From positions 1,922,001 to 1,986,000 of the forward strand of contig OZ345374.1 of the NCBI GenBank assembly GCA_977006965.1: a stretch of DNA of 64,000 nucleotides, read 5' to 3'. This document shows positions 42,663-54,297 of this stretch, piece after piece (the stretch's first letter is position 1; every line of letters starts with the position of its first letter). Below the pieces are notes generated by a model, which searched no databases, had not been told where the DNA came from, and saw nothing but the letters and a program-made list of their open reading frames with translations. The stretch comes from Phymatolithon calcareum. Lineage: Eukaryota > Rhodophyta > Florideophyceae > Hapalidiales. A program made the position numbers and the translations under genes.

Positions 42663-43361
42663 ATTTCTTTAGTGATTCACTTGTGTGGGAAGTATACAAA
42701 AATGTTTTGTCAGCGCTAAAAACGTCTATAAATTATAAAATCTTGCTGCACACTGCGTTTATCCGTTTTTCCCGAGACATCTGAAGCAAAAAATGAAACA
42801 CAAAACCGCAATGCGTAGAGCTAGCAAATCCAAGTTACATTGGAGCATTAAATTGGAAAAGTGTTAAACTTCCCGCGGACGGAATCTTCAATCACCTTCT
42901 TGACCCAGAACAGTACATGTTGAAACATAACAAAATGACGACCACCTTTAAACTTACATCGATTATAACGCTGGTCTCGCGATTACTTGCAAACAGAAGC
43001 AGACCGGTATATGTCAACATTTCGATTACCAATATGAGTCTGAGTATCGAAGCACTCTCCAATATCCCTAGCATCATCCGCCGGGACGCGCTTTGACGTG
43101 ACGAAGATTTTTAACGCATCAGAACACATGTCGATCATATTATGGAAAACCAAACTATGGCCCCCGGGCGATACAACCGGCCGAAGAGCACGCAGATGGC
43201 TGTGGCATTGTGGACTCTGATGCTGCTCATCTTCATCATAGAGCATGAGCATCTCCAAACGGCAACCGACAGCTTCGAAACGTTGCGAGGAACTTCATCA
43301 ACTTCTTTTTCTCCCATCTTGTCAAGCATGTCGCCTCTTCGCTACGCCGAAAAAAGATTAT
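42663..43361. other. Unassigned
   Basis: Short ORFs only; nothing recognised. Confidence 0.5.
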
Positions 43362-43475
43362 CCAATTCATTTTATATAAAGGTCGCCGCTTTGCGGCTCC
43401 CTGGGCGTTTTGCGACGGAATATCCCGACCAAAGCCAGTGTGCCAACTTGTGCGTTTCAAACCCCACACGTAGCC
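43362..43475. repeat. Solo terminus of the foldback-like element
   Basis: Matches the right arm end of the element at 37109-38500: TTTATATAAAGGTCGCCGC through CCAGTGTGCC to GTTTCAAACCCCACA. About 110 bases, no partner arm nearby. Confidence 0.75.
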
Positions 43476-44331
43476 ACTTCCGAGCATGTCTATTGGCGCG
43501 GTGGCGGCCCACGAGCGGACATCCAATTACCCGTTGCAGAATATGGGAGCGCCAACATGATTGCGCAAAGGCCAAATAGTTCTGGTAGGGTTTTCCGCAC
43601 ATCAGAGATCCGTCCAAGGTTTTCGGTCGACAGGCACTCGTCCCATTTTCCCTGTCCTTTGAAGATGTGTACAAAACGTCACAAAAGCGGCGCGGGCTTT
43701 GGTGCTCAGTCTTCTGAAAACGATAGTGGAGAAGAGGTAAAAATACAGTGGTTTAGAAGGATGTGTTCGATCGAGGCCGGCGCAGTCAAGTTGGTGCATG
43801 CAGCACACTAGAGTCACTTTCCGCAACGAAAATTCAATCGAAGTCTACTGTACCACTTGAGCACCAAAGACAAGATCTCACTTTGCAGCGCCTAATGCCC
43901 GCGAACTGCGGTAGCGCCGAACATGCCTTCGGGACACATCACTTGACCTCTTCTATGTCCAAGACTTCGAGGCAGAAAGTCGAGTTGCAATTGAAGAGGG
44001 ATTTCAGTCCCAGGGTGCCTATCATAACATGAAGCTCACGACTTACCCATTTTTGTTCGAGACACGAAAAGCAGACGGATTGAACATGATGCACAGATAC
44101 GTACAGTGCAAGGAGTGCCTAAAAATAAACGATAATAAGGGTATGCAGTGTTGAGGATTGCAATTGGCTTGCATTTTGCAGTCTTTAGAGAAGTTCGTTT
44201 TCAAGCAGTGTCCTATGTACTGTGCAAAAAATGTGCAAAGCTCGCACCCGTGGCTTTCGTGATTTTCGAAAGATGGCTGCGAAAATTCGAGATATTGCCT
44301 TGTGTGCTGGTCGAATTGATCCATATTTTAA
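43476..44331. other. Unassigned
   Basis: Short overlapping ORFs without features. Confidence 0.5.
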
Positions 44332-45306
44332 TGAGAAAATGGCTAAATGGTCACCAAAAGTGATAAAAGTACGCTAAACGACCACCCCTAGCCAGAACTA
44401 CTACTAAACTATAGCAAAATAAACTATTATTCTTATCCGAGCTGAACCTACTACTCATCCGTTTCTCAGAGCACTCTATGCGAAAGTGAAATTTGTTGAG
44501 TACGTTATTCTCTCTAGTTTAGCTCCTCGTCGCAACTATTGATAACATCTCCGTCATCGAAGGCGGTGAGGTCGATGATCATTGACTGAGCCGCTTTGTC
44601 GATGTGCTTTCATTTCGCCTCGGCAAGGTTTTGGATGTTAGGCCAACCGCATGTCTGTGAGAAGTGACCGGTGTCTACATGAGGAGCAGCGACGGGCCCT
44701 CATTTCGGAACGCAAGTACGGCTCCTTGTGCTAGCCGTCCGGCTTAGCGACCAGTTCAAACGGCACCAAATCTTCCTGTACTGGCTGGTCACCAGTGACT
44801 GCAAGACTCGTGATGCGCCCTCATGTTGTTTGCCCCACGTTCGCAACAGCTATACGTCCCCGAACCAGTGCTTTTTTCACGGGTCGAACGCGATCTGATG
44901 CTGCAACAAGCGCCTAACAGCGTAAAAAATTGCAGCGACAACGTAGCTGCATGGCCGCTGGTGCTCTTCAAAGTGGCGGCAAGAGCATATTGCGTGGTAT
45001 TCGCTGCTAACTGTCACATTTAATGGTCAAAGCTTGATCAAACGTAGTCGCCCACTTTTATTACGAGATCCTTCTTGCCCATGGTTGCAGAGTGAGTATT
45101 GCGGGAGCGCTGTGCGTTGAGCTTGTCAGACGAACTCAAGGATGTGCACAAAACTTGGATCAAGGGGAATTGGCAGACAAATCACCTTTTTCCATTCAAA
45201 AAACACAACTTTCAGCGCTCCACGTAACGGATGAGTTGCAGTTTTGGCTTGGATGGTTATTTAGCGTGCTTTTACCACTTTAGTGCCCATTTGACGAATT
45301 TCCTCA
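44332..45306 (-). mobile_element. MULE family 1, non-autonomous deletion derivative
   Basis: Left end TGAGAAAATGGCTAAATGGTCACC and the mirrored right end finishing CGAATTTCCTCA match the TIRs of 8875-11121. Inside, on the minus strand, an MGKKDLVIKVGDYV-like start at about 45080 and the decayed zinc-knuckle region at 44510-44830 correspond to both ends of the family 1 gene, with nearly all of the transposase deleted. TATTTTAA (44324-44331) and TATCTTAA (45307-45314) flank it, a likely 8-9 base target duplication with one mismatch. Confidence 0.75.
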
Positions 45307-45720
45307 TATCTTAATTAGTGCAACGGAAGGCTTGGAGGTGTGACTCGCGTCTTTTGTGGTGTGTAACAGTGATGGACGCGAGCGGAGCGCTCTCGGAGGC
45401 GAGTAGCTCGTCTGGCGAGCCAGGTCTTCAGCCAGCCCTGCTTCGGGGCTTGAACATTGTGACGAGCGGCTCGATTGCGCACTCATCCTTCGGTTGTGCA
45501 CAAACGCTTGCATAATCCATTCCTGCCAAAAATAACCTATCGGTTGCGGCCACATTGCCGCTACTTAATCAGCTAATCACGTCAGCGCCCGCAAAAAGAG
45601 CCTCGAAATCCGATATGACACTGCAGCGTTTACTCTACTCCAACTTCAGTGTACCCAGACTGCTTACAAGTCTATATGTCCTGGAAGAATTCCATTTGCC
45701 GTCGCTGAACGACGGCGATG
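45307..45720. other. Unassigned
   Basis: Contains the words GAGCGGAGCGCTC and GTCGCTGAACGACGGCGA; no gene recognised. Confidence 0.4.
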
Positions 45721-45723
45721 TCA

Positions 45724-45940
45724 GGGCCGATGAACGAATAGTTCCCAACTGGGAAAATGGGAAATTGAGAAAATGGAAACGCCAATATATCCAATAGAAT
45801 ACGTGCACTTGTGGAATTTGAACCTGAAAGAAGCAGAAGAAGTAAAGTTTCGCAAATGCAGGTATTCTATTGGACGTATTCGCGTTCCCAATTTCTCCTT
45901 TTCCCATTTTCCAGGTTGGGAACTATTCGTTCATCGGCCC
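45724..45940. mobile_element. Harbinger-like MITE copy 1
   Basis: 217 bases with long imperfect TIRs starting GGGCCGATGAACGAATAG and ending CTATTCGTTCATCGGCCC, flanked on both sides by TCA (45721-45723, 45941-45943). A 3-base duplication is characteristic of PIF/Harbinger. No coding capacity. Confidence 0.85.
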
Positions 45941-46077
45941 TCAGATCGCTACCAGAATCGAGCTCGTCACTCAATTTTTGATGCAGAGTTTTCGTCATAA
46001 TTAACCCAACGTATCGCAGGCCACTCTTTTATTTAAGTTGTTGAAATATCAAATATCTAATTTTGTCACCATCCTAA

Positions 46078-46289
46078 GGGCCGATGAGCGCATAGTTCCC
46101 AACCGGAAAAATAGGAAAATGAAAAATTGCGAAGGCGAGTACGTCCAATAGCTGAATTTGTGAAATTTTACTTCTTCTGCTTCTTTCCAGTTCAAATTCC
46201 ACAAGTGCACGTATTCTATTGGTCATATTTGCGTTCCCGTTTTCTCAATTTCCCATTTTCCTGGTTGGGAACTATTCGTTCATCGGCCC
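46078..46289. mobile_element. Harbinger-like MITE copy 2
   Basis: 212 bases, same ends (GGGCCGATGAGCGCATAG ... CATCGGCCC), flanked by TAA on both sides (46075-46077, 46290-46292). The interior matches copy 1 (for example CACAAGTGCACGTATTCTAT) in the opposite orientation. Confidence 0.85.
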
Positions 46290-46296
46290 TAATATA

Positions 46297-46352
46297 CGGG
46301 CACCAAATATTGATACAGTAGCAGCTGTTACTGTATCAATATTTGGTTCCCG
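46297..46352. repeat. Hairpin, 24-bp arms
   Basis: CGGGCACCAAATATTGATAC at 46297 pairs with GTATCAATATTTGGTTCCCG ending at 46352; one mismatch, 8-base loop. Confidence 0.9.
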
Positions 46353-46624
46353 TCCGTTATGATAATCAATCCCATAACAGGCTCTCTCATCTCGTCCATT
46401 ACTGCAATCAGTTTTTGTTCTTCTGCCTTCGTGTATGTACGTGAATCTGCTCTCGCCCCATAGAAGCTTGCTAACTTTATTTTGTTAATTACCTGCTACT
46501 TAGATTACGGCAGTTCGTTATTCCTGCTAGATAATTTAAAGCATGCTTGTTCTCTGCCTTGTTCTCTGCCTTCGAAAGGACTGCTTGTAAACCTGCATTC
46601 ACCGCTTGCTACATGACAGTCGAG

Positions 46625-46815
46625 TAATTTACCCCTCGAGGCCCCGAAAGGAGACCAGAGATGGGGTTTTGAGGTCCACTGAATCGTGTTACACCAACAA
46701 AAAAGAAACTCTTCATTAGGCAGAATCCAGCCAAACCGCTTGGCACTAGAAAAGTTGCCCCAAACGTTAGCAGATACGTTGGTAACTTTTAAAATACATA
46801 TACCTTTCTTTCTTC
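46625..46815 (+). mobile_element. LINE family C 3' end
   Basis: Matches in reverse the ends at 52555-52700 and 52965-53090: CACCAACAAAAAAGAAAC, TTGCCCCAAACGTTAGCAGA, GTTGGTAACTTTTAAA, then a CTTCTT-rich tail. 5'-truncated. Confidence 0.65.
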
Positions 46816-46899
46816 TTCTGTCTTCGTCCAAGCTGCATTCATCAGCAAAAATTAAACTCATCCGACGTAGAATCAGGAGAACAATCTGGCATACGGCGA

Positions 46900-47475
46900 A
46901 TGTGTGCGATCACATGTTATACGAAAAATCTATCAAGGTGATATGATATTTTGTATCACTCAAGAATCCTGCCCCCAGTGGTGCTCTGCCAATAACAAAC
47001 TTAGATGCCACGGCAAAATTTGATGTAAAAGCAAGAACGCAGAAGAACGCAAAAGAAGAATGAGATGCATGCCTCCCTCTGGACGGGAGGACCGGCGCCC
47101 TCCTCAGCACATCAAGAACGAGCTACTACCATTTCTCATCCTCAAAAGCGAAACGCAGGCTTCTTTGCATGCACTGGTTATTTCACGGCTTCCCATACTC
47201 CTGGCAAGAGCAAGCAAGAAACAAAGGTTCCGAACTCGATGAAGCTCTCAAGGATATTTCAAATTTAATCCCCAAACAACGACTTTCCGATATTCAAAAA
47301 GAGATGCTGGAAATGGCAGTTGATACTGTCCAAAGAAAATATCCGAAATCAACTACGTAAATGAGAACGTAAGCGAAGGATTGCAGCGCAACAAAAAGTC
47401 TCTCAGATGCAATTATAATTGACAAAGGGAGCTTCAATTAACAGAAATCCAATCCAATCCCCTCCCTATCAATAA
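46900..47475 (+). pseudogene. LINE family D 3' portion with AATCC tail
   Basis: Coding remnant ending in LKDISNLIPKQRLSDIQKEM and VDTVQRKYPKSTT (stop at 47358-47360), then a 3' UTR (GCGAAGGATTGCAGCGCAAC) and a tail of AATCC units at about 47448-47462. It matches the minus-strand copy at 48178-50724 over its last 800 bases. Confidence 0.75.
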
Positions 47476-48177
47476 TGATCTTCATACTGTGTCGAATTCT
47501 GCTGGAAATTAGAGAGTCTCTCAGCGCCTGCTGCCGGCTCCCTGAAATATGTATTACAAGGATCTTGGGACCAGGAGGTGCACTTTATCGCACGACTGCT
47601 ACTGCACCTTGATAGCAAGGCCAGGGGTATCATTGCGTTAGCATTTGTCTTTCTTCACTAGGTGAAAATTGACCGGAGGTCGGGAAATGACTTTGAGCTT
47701 CACAAATCGGCACGCAGACGCCGGGGAATAATGCTGCATCCGCAGCTTTTACTATCAAATGCGGAGCAGGTCGCAGCACTCATGTACGAATTGGAACACG
47801 TAAATTCGGTTTACGTCGACTTTTGACGGTGTGTGCCGAGATCTGGCATATTGTTTGTGCGGATTATTATTTCGAAAGTGTTGAGAAGGCGAAGATGCAC
47901 TTCCATGTGGGCTAAATATCATCAAAATTGTAAAATCGGGGAGCATATTGTACTCCGTTGATTTCCTTTCCGAGATCGAGCTCCACGAGAGTGAGGGATT
48001 TTGGACCGAGATCGCTGACGAGGTCCAAAATCCTGGACGGAAATCGACGCTGACGTCGCCTGAACTATGCTTCTGCCCTTGTTAAGTTGTCCGTACCCCA
48101 GACTGAAGTATACGCGACTTATTATTCCGAATGCCCAAATTAGAAGACGTACTTCGTGTCGACAAGGGAGCAGGAAT
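47476..48177. other. Unassigned; one hairpin
   Basis: GGATTTTGGACC at 47996 pairs with GGTCCAAAATCC ending at 48033. No gene recognised. Confidence 0.5.
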
Positions 48178-48240
48178 ATGGATTGGATTTCTGTTTAATT
48201 GAAGCTTCCTTTGCCAATTATCATTGCACCTGGAAGACTA

Positions 48241-48638
48241 CAGTCAGACCTCGATAAATGGATGGGCAATGTGGAATGGTCCAATATTCTGAAAATCGAG
48301 GTTATTCTCAAGTCGAATTTTGAATCATAAGTTTTGGATCACACGTGTGCCGAACAGTAGCCATATTCTACTGTACTGTATGCCAATGGCAGGAGAAACA
48401 TGAAAAGTACTTACAGTATTCTACGAGTGAGGATATGCTCCGTGTCCGCTAAACAAAATTATAACAAAATTTAAGGTATGCCCCGTGACCTCGAACATGA
48501 AGTAATGCTCCTATCAAATATTCTAGAATCCTTTAATTTTCGTTAAATTTAGGCGGATACGGTATTCGTGGAGCACTCGATTATGCTGCTAACCGAGGTT
48601 ATTCTAAAAAAGAGGTTCCATTTATCGAGGTCTGACTG
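48241..48638. mobile_element. pogo/Tigger-like MITE in LINE D
   Basis: TIRs CAGTCAGACCTCGATAAATG and CATTTATCGAGGTCTGACTG are exact over about 20 bases, with TA on both sides (48239-48240, 48639-48640). 398 bases, no ORF. The CAGT...TCGATAAAT start is typical of pogo/Tigger relatives. Confidence 0.9.
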
Positions 48639-48734
48639 TACAGTATTCGTTGCGCTACAATCCTTCGCTTACCTTTTCATTTAAGTAGTGGACTTCGGAC
48701 ATTTTCTTTGGACGGTATGAACATTTCTATTTAT

Positions 48735-49112
48735 AATTCAAGTTTGCTTCCCAAGAGGTGGGCAAGGCTTCCTCAGATGCTACCTATCATAGCTCTGTGC
48801 AGCTCGCGAAACGCCGCCAGAATGGCGGACGGGAAAACTTAGGATTCAAGGTAATCCTATCTCGGTCCTTTTCGGGGTTGTTGGTGCTTGGGTTCGACCG
48901 TTTTTTGCCTTGTCTTCTGCTAATCAATGCAGGCCTTCTTCGTTCTCCATGGGTTCTTTGAGTGTCTTGCTAAATAATAAGAGCTCATCTAGCGCCTTTT
49001 CTGCTTCCAGTATTTTTTCTCCTTCGAGGTCGTACCGTGCTAGTGTGCGTTCAAGGGTCTCCGCATGCTCTCTAGCTCTGGTGCCGAATTCTTCAGCCAT
49101 ACTTGCTGTTGG
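48735..49112 (-). mobile_element. LINE family A 3' end nested in LINE D
   Basis: Matches 9360-9700: 3' UTR (GGGCAAGGCTTCCTC, GACGGGAAAACTTAGGATTC) and the coding tail, antisense to which lies NSSAILAVG. It splits LINE D between its GGACGGTAT and GCCATTTCCAG blocks, contiguous at about 27570. Confidence 0.75.
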
Positions 49113-50724
49113 CTGCCATTTCCAGTATCTCTTTTTGAATATCGGAAAGTCGTTGTTTGGGCATTATGTTTGAAATATCCTTGAGAGCTTCATCGAGTTT
49201 GGAATCTCTGTTTCTTGCTTGCTCTTTCCAGGAGTATGGGAAGCCGTGAAATAACTAGTGCGTGCAAAAGAAACCTGTGTTTCGCTTTTTTGAAGGTGCG
49301 AATTGATAGTAGCTCGTTCTTGATGTGCTGAGGAGGGCGCCGGCCCTCCCGTCCAGCGTGTGACACGTCAAGGCGTTCCAGATGGAAAGAGGAGAGAGGT
49401 AGAGCTGAGCACAGTACAGTTGTATACTGGAGCGCGGCTCTACTCGGCAAAAACAGAGGCTAGTTCACCGTGCGGGTTCATTCGATAACCCGACGGTGCT
49501 GCCTTTATTATTCTATATATAAAGGAACTGCAGTAGCACAAGATCCTACCCAGGCATTAAAGAGGGCGCAATGGATGCGGCTCCACGCCCTTGACTGGTC
49601 GGACAAACGAGTGCTCTCAGTTGTGAAAAATTCCAAGCGGATGTAAATGAATCCGCAAGGCTGATTCCGAACCGCTTAGGGAGGTGACACTGACAGTCTG
49701 GTCGCCACGCACGCACCCGTCAGCGCAAGCAAGGGGATAGGACCCGTTCGAAACGAGGACTGCGGAGTATTTCGCGTTGGCGCCCGTTCACCGGCCGCTG
49801 CTCGTACAGCGATCCTCCGGCGCAAGTAGAGGACTGTCAGATGCCACATGTTCGTGTCCTTTCACCAGCCGCTGCTAAGACAGCGATCATCCGGCGCAAG
49901 ACAGGGTGCAGTGTTACAAGCGGCTTTAGGAGGGAGACATGCATCCCATTCTTCTTTTGCGTTCTTCTGCGTTCTTGCGCTTACATTTGTTGTAGTATCT
50001 ACGTTGCGCGCAAATACATCTGTGGAGGCACAGAGAAGAACTTTGTCAAGCACAGCATTTGTCGCGTTCCATATTGACAATCGTGTTGTGCCCTTGGGAA
50101 GCTCAAGTGCCTGTTTTCTGCAAAATTTCTGTGCTTTTATGAACTTGGAGCCCAAATACGCTTGGCGTAGTTGAATGGACTTCAGGCGGCATATTCCTCG
50201 AACGGGCCTGCATATTTTTGCACCAGATGCCGAACATTCTTGAGAACAGGTTGCTCTTCAGAGCGTCCTTTGCGAGAAGGATGTTACTCGTCAGGTCTGC
50301 GAGCGGGAGAAGATACTCCGTCATTGGCCGGACGAGCGCCTTATATAGTCTTAAGCATGTCGAGATGCGAAGCCTTTTCCGTAAAGTCCGATATTTCGGA
50401 GAACCATCAATCGATGCTGTGCAGCATCTATTCTCGAAAGCGAAGAAGTTTCCTCTAGGCCGTTCGAAGATATGGACATGCTCAAGTATGTAGTTTCGGA
50501 CACAATCTCAATTTCTTTTCTTGCAAGAACAAATTTGAAGCTCTCGTTTGCACCATTGCATTCCAAACCATCTCGGTAGAGGCGGCCCAGTCCGAGGCGA
50601 TGTCCAGGAGCAATTCAAGCCCTGTCGGCGAAAAAGCGCTAAGTATGACGTCTTGGCATGGTGTCGAAAGCCTTCGAAAGATCGAGAACGGCAAGGTTCC
50701 TGTGACCAAGTTTGATTGCTGTAA

Positions 50725-52101
50725 TAGTTTTTTTTGCAACTGTTTAGTTGTTTATTTGAAAGCCCTCATTAACACTCCTAAGACTGTACGGGAGCAGCTT
50801 TTCGTAGCTTGTTCATTCTAGTATATCGCCTGGTCCCTAATACAGGGACTCGTCGTTTTCCATATTGTCAATTATGGTGGCGCTGTAGAGAAGTATGGAG
50901 TCTAATGCCTTTTCCGTTCTTATCATTTCTCCGGAGTCCAGTTCATACTTTATTAGGTTCATGCGTATCGTCTCCAGGTGGCGCTCTGCTGCCGTTCCGA
51001 ATGTATTCGATATTAGCGTCGTGCTCACTTGAGGGAACCTTCCGCTTGCGTATTTTATGGCCAGCTGTCGATGTCTCACCTTGGTAAACCTGAGGATGGC
51101 CGGGATCTCATCCGGTTTGTCGTACGGTATTTTCCTCTTTCTTCTTGCTTCGAGCCTCGTGCCTTCTTTTGCGAACAGTTTTCGTCGGAGTTGGCCTGGA
51201 GATTTCCCTTCCTGCATATGTTTGAAGGGGGCCGCGAACTGTTCTTGTTGCAGCATCGCGGCAATATCGCGACTTTCCCACTGTAGTTCTTTAAAGTTTC
51301 GCTCTTCCCTTGGCTTTGATAGGATAGTCGACTTCCTTGCCTTTCCTCGTAGCAGCATCCTCAGCGCTAATATTTCTCTCCTGTGTACTGGTGGTTGGAT
51401 CCTGCACATAAGCCGGAGCCGCTCGATCCTTCCACTTGCCGTACCACCGAATACTTGGAAGAAGAATGTTCTTTCTACTTCTTTGATAGCTTCTTGCACT
51501 TTTGAAGTCCACGGTGTGAGATGGATAGCGTATTCCCACCTTGGTTGGATCAACGACTTGTAGATACGTATGGATTTCAGGATATTTATACCCCGAATGG
51601 ATACCCCAAGTGGTTTCAGTTGGTGTACCGCTGCTTTGGCGTTTTTTATGCGCCTGATTGTGCTTGTGACCGTAATTCCGGTTGGTCCTAGAGATATCCC
51701 GAGGTATGAAACTTCAGGTACCTGCATTGCCGTAATGGTGTGCAATACGGCATCCGGGCATCCAGCGCTCTTCTTGAAGTTGTACCGTAGTGCTTTCTAA
51801 GCATTTAATCCGGTGCACTCTCGATGATTTTCCTTGCGTGCGATGAAAGGGCTATCGGTCTGTAGTTTGCAGGGTCTCTTGGGTCGCCTTTCTTGTAGAA
51901 CGGGAGAAGCTTGATCAAGTTCCAGAGGCTGGGGTTTCTTTCACGCGACCATGTCAAAAGCCAGTTTCTCCATCGCCTTCGAATGTGAATGAGATGGTAT
52001 GAGCGTAAGAAAGAAATTCCTCTGGTTCCAGTTGGATGCCCATTGCTGAGTTTTTCAAGAACGTGCCTTACATGAATATGCAGAAAAAAGTATGCACGCA
52101 A
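50725..52101 (-). pseudogene. LINE family A2, best coding copy (302-codon C-terminal part plus RT fragment)
   Basis: A T-run at about 50725 marks its 3' end. Frame 51745-50837 is intact for 302 codons: VSYLGISLGPTGITVTS, then IRIYKSLIQPRWEYAIHLTP (RT thumb) and a long helical Arg-rich C-terminal domain ending MENDESLY. Frame 52101-51805 holds the RT fingers with LIKLLPFYKKGDP and NYRPIALSSHARKI. Motifs A to C, which should lie between, are deleted. The matching copy at 11307-12162 stops inside this frame. Its uninterrupted C-terminal frame argues that this copy is young. Confidence 0.8.
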
Positions 52102-52554
52102 GGTTAGCCTCTTAGAGTCATGTCAAGGAGTCTGTGGACATCGATTTTCGAAGAGCTGGCCATGCAGCTTGTCGACAACTCGTAAGAGACGTACTTTGCT
52201 TGATGTCGCTCTCTCAATCTGGACCGCACATTCGACTTTGGCACAGGTGTTAGTGCACGTGTAGAGCCTACAAAGACGAAACGGAAGACTGCGGAATGAT
52301 CACCTTTTACACTTTGGAGAATAGATGCAATGCTTTCAAAGCATGATGACAAGGCTTTTCTGCTCGTCCTACTCGACACTTGATGCTGGTATAATTTGCG
52401 TGTCTGGTACAATCACTCGTAGGAACTGATTTGTCCGACACATAGAGATGGCCCATGCACTGGACATCTTTTGTCAACACTGATGTTGATGAGTGCGTCA
52501 CTGCTAGAGCCGTAAAAACATCTTCCTGAAACGAGAAGTAAGGTGTCCTCGATG
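52102..52554. other. Unassigned, possibly decayed LINE
   Basis: A minus-strand RLRERHQAKYVSYEL-like stretch resembles the RRRHQAKRLS block of other LINEs, but the rest is unreadable. Confidence 0.35.
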
Positions 52555-52700
52555 GAGAAGAAGAAGAAGAAAGGTATATTTTTATTAAAAGTTCCAACGC
52601 ATATGCTGACGCTTGGGGCAACTTTCCCAGTGCCACGAGGTGCTGGCTGGATTCTGTCTAAAGAAGGGTTTCTTTTTTGTTAGTGTAGCACGATTCAGTG
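52555..52700 (-). mobile_element. LINE family C 3' end scrap
   Basis: GAAGAAGAAGAAGAAAGG tail, then AAAAGTTCCAACGCATATGC and GACGCTTGGGGCAACTTT, as in 52965-53090 and 54298-54400. Confidence 0.65.
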
Positions 52701-52964
52701 GACTGCAAAAACCCACTTCTGGTCTCCTTCGTGACCTCGCGTCCTCGATGAAGAAAAAATTTCCGTACAATAGACATTAGTGTAGTGTGGATAGTCAAAA
52801 CAGTTGGACAAAGCCCTGGATTGGTATAGCGGAAGGATAGCTTCTGTGCTTTACCTTCTAATCCCAATCCTCTCTGCCTCCCTCCTTCCAATGAAGGAAG
52901 GACTCGGGCGAGTACTAGGGTCGAAGCACTGTCCGAACTGTAACCTGAGGACATGAAATCCTGA

Positions 52965-54205
52965 AGAAGAAGAAGTGTAAGTTTTTTATTTAAAAGTTAC
53001 CGACGAATCTGCAGACGCTTGGGGCAACTTTGCGAAGGCCATTGGGCCACAAACAGGGTCTATCGTTCTTATATGTTAACGTGGTCGATTTCGACACGAT
53101 CTGGCGGAAATACCAAAACCTACCTCTGGCTTTGAGCCTCGAGGGGGAAAAATATTCCACTGTCTTGAGTCGCGGGTTTCAGGTTTCGAGAGCAGCCTTG
53201 GCCGCCTGATACATAGAAGGATTTCGTCGAGTGCCCTCCTTGTAAAAGCACTTTCTTCATATGATAGCTTGTCTTTTGATAGGCCTAGCATCCTTTCCAG
53301 TTTGTCCAGTTAGGTCTATGAGCTCGGAGGTGCTCATAGGCGGGAACATTCCAAATGCCCATTTAATGGCCAGGGTCCTGTGCCTCCTTGACTTGAAGCA
53401 CAAGTGTGCTGGTAGTGTGGTCTTGATACTCGGGATGGGGCGTTTTTTGCCTTTTTCCACTTTCGTGGCAGCTTCCAGGATCTTTTGTCTTTGGTATTGC
53501 TTGATGTTTGTGCGAGGCGTAGTTTCATACGCCGCTCTGAAGAGGTGAGGGTTTACTTTGGCGTGGGTTACGTCCAGATTTGCGTTTTCAATCTCCTTCG
53601 GGTGTTGCACCTGTGTCGGTTTTGACTCAAGATTTTCCGCGTGCCTCATTAGTCTTCGCACAAACAATCTTGCAAGTATGTCCCTTCTGTCCTTCGGCTT
53701 CACAATACGGCACATCGCTCTGCTTCTTTCCGCACTCCTTCTGCCCGGTTTCCAAAATATTTGGCCGAAGAACATTGACTCCACCTTCTTGATCTCAAGC
53801 TCTACTTTGGGTGTCCATGGTGTCAGATGTACTGCATACTCCCACCTCGACTGCACAAGAGACTTGTACAACCTGATTGATCTCGACGGGTGCACTCCTT
53901 TCGTGAAGACCCCAAGGCGCCTCAGCGTGCCAAGAACATTTTTGGAGTTCTTGATTCTTTCGACAAGTTTGGAATCTGATATCCCTTCCTCGGTTATCGT
54001 AACACCAAGGTATTTCACTTCCCGTTGTTTCGTCAGCTTCCTTCCCGACAGTTGGAATTGCAGTCGTGCCGTGGCCCTTGTCCATAGGACGCAGGACATG
54101 CAATCCAGCGTGTAGCTCAGGCATGAAGCCAGTAACAGTAGGTCCGAGGAAGAATGCAAATCCAGATACGGAGAAATCGAAATCAGGTTGCCGGAGTTCT
54201 GTCAA
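52965..54205 (-). pseudogene. LINE family C, 3' portion (RT thumb to GAA tail)
   Basis: Frame 54159-53257 (300 codons) contains REVKYLGVTITEEGISDS, SIRLYKSLVQSRWEYAVHLT and a helical basic C-terminal domain. A frameshift leads to 53291-53076 (SYEESAFTRRALDEILLC). The 3' UTR ends in a GAAGAAGAAGAAG tail at about 52966. Catalytic RT motifs are missing. Confidence 0.8.
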
Positions 54206-54297
54206 TTTTGAGAGTCTGAACCGCAGAACGGTTCGGCGGATGTATCGGCGCTCTGTTTTTCTGAGGAATAACCCACGGAAACATTAGTAGGCCGTAA

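Larger units (their letters stand above)
48178..50724 (-). pseudogene. LINE family D, longest copy, with three insertions
   Basis: Minus strand: RT motif A-like NLAVLDLSKAFDTMP at about 50710-50660 (frame broken), thumb around 50560-50170 (ETTYLSMSISSNGLE, then YGKGFASRHA), then C-terminal blocks to 49862. After a foreign stretch at about 49450-49860 it continues 49450-49113, and the 3' UTR ends at 48178 next to the GGATTGGATTT tail. A MITE (48241-48638) and a LINE family A fragment (48735-49112) interrupt the 3' part, as comparison with the uninterrupted copy at 27430-27690 shows. Confidence 0.7.

Noticed and set aside
40315-42699. 794-codon open frame of HFHSFSFIFI repeats on the minus strand
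   Set aside because: Purely a consequence of the 10-bp satellite having no stops in this frame; no protein-like composition outside the repeat.
49450-49860. Possible Tc1 or integrase domain (LDWSDKRVLSVVKN)
   Set aside because: One short resemblance, no catalytic triad and stops in all frames.
52813-52870. Possible tRNA around TTGGTATAGCGGAAGG
   Set aside because: No matching acceptor stem or TPsiC arm; lies in LINE-derived sequence.
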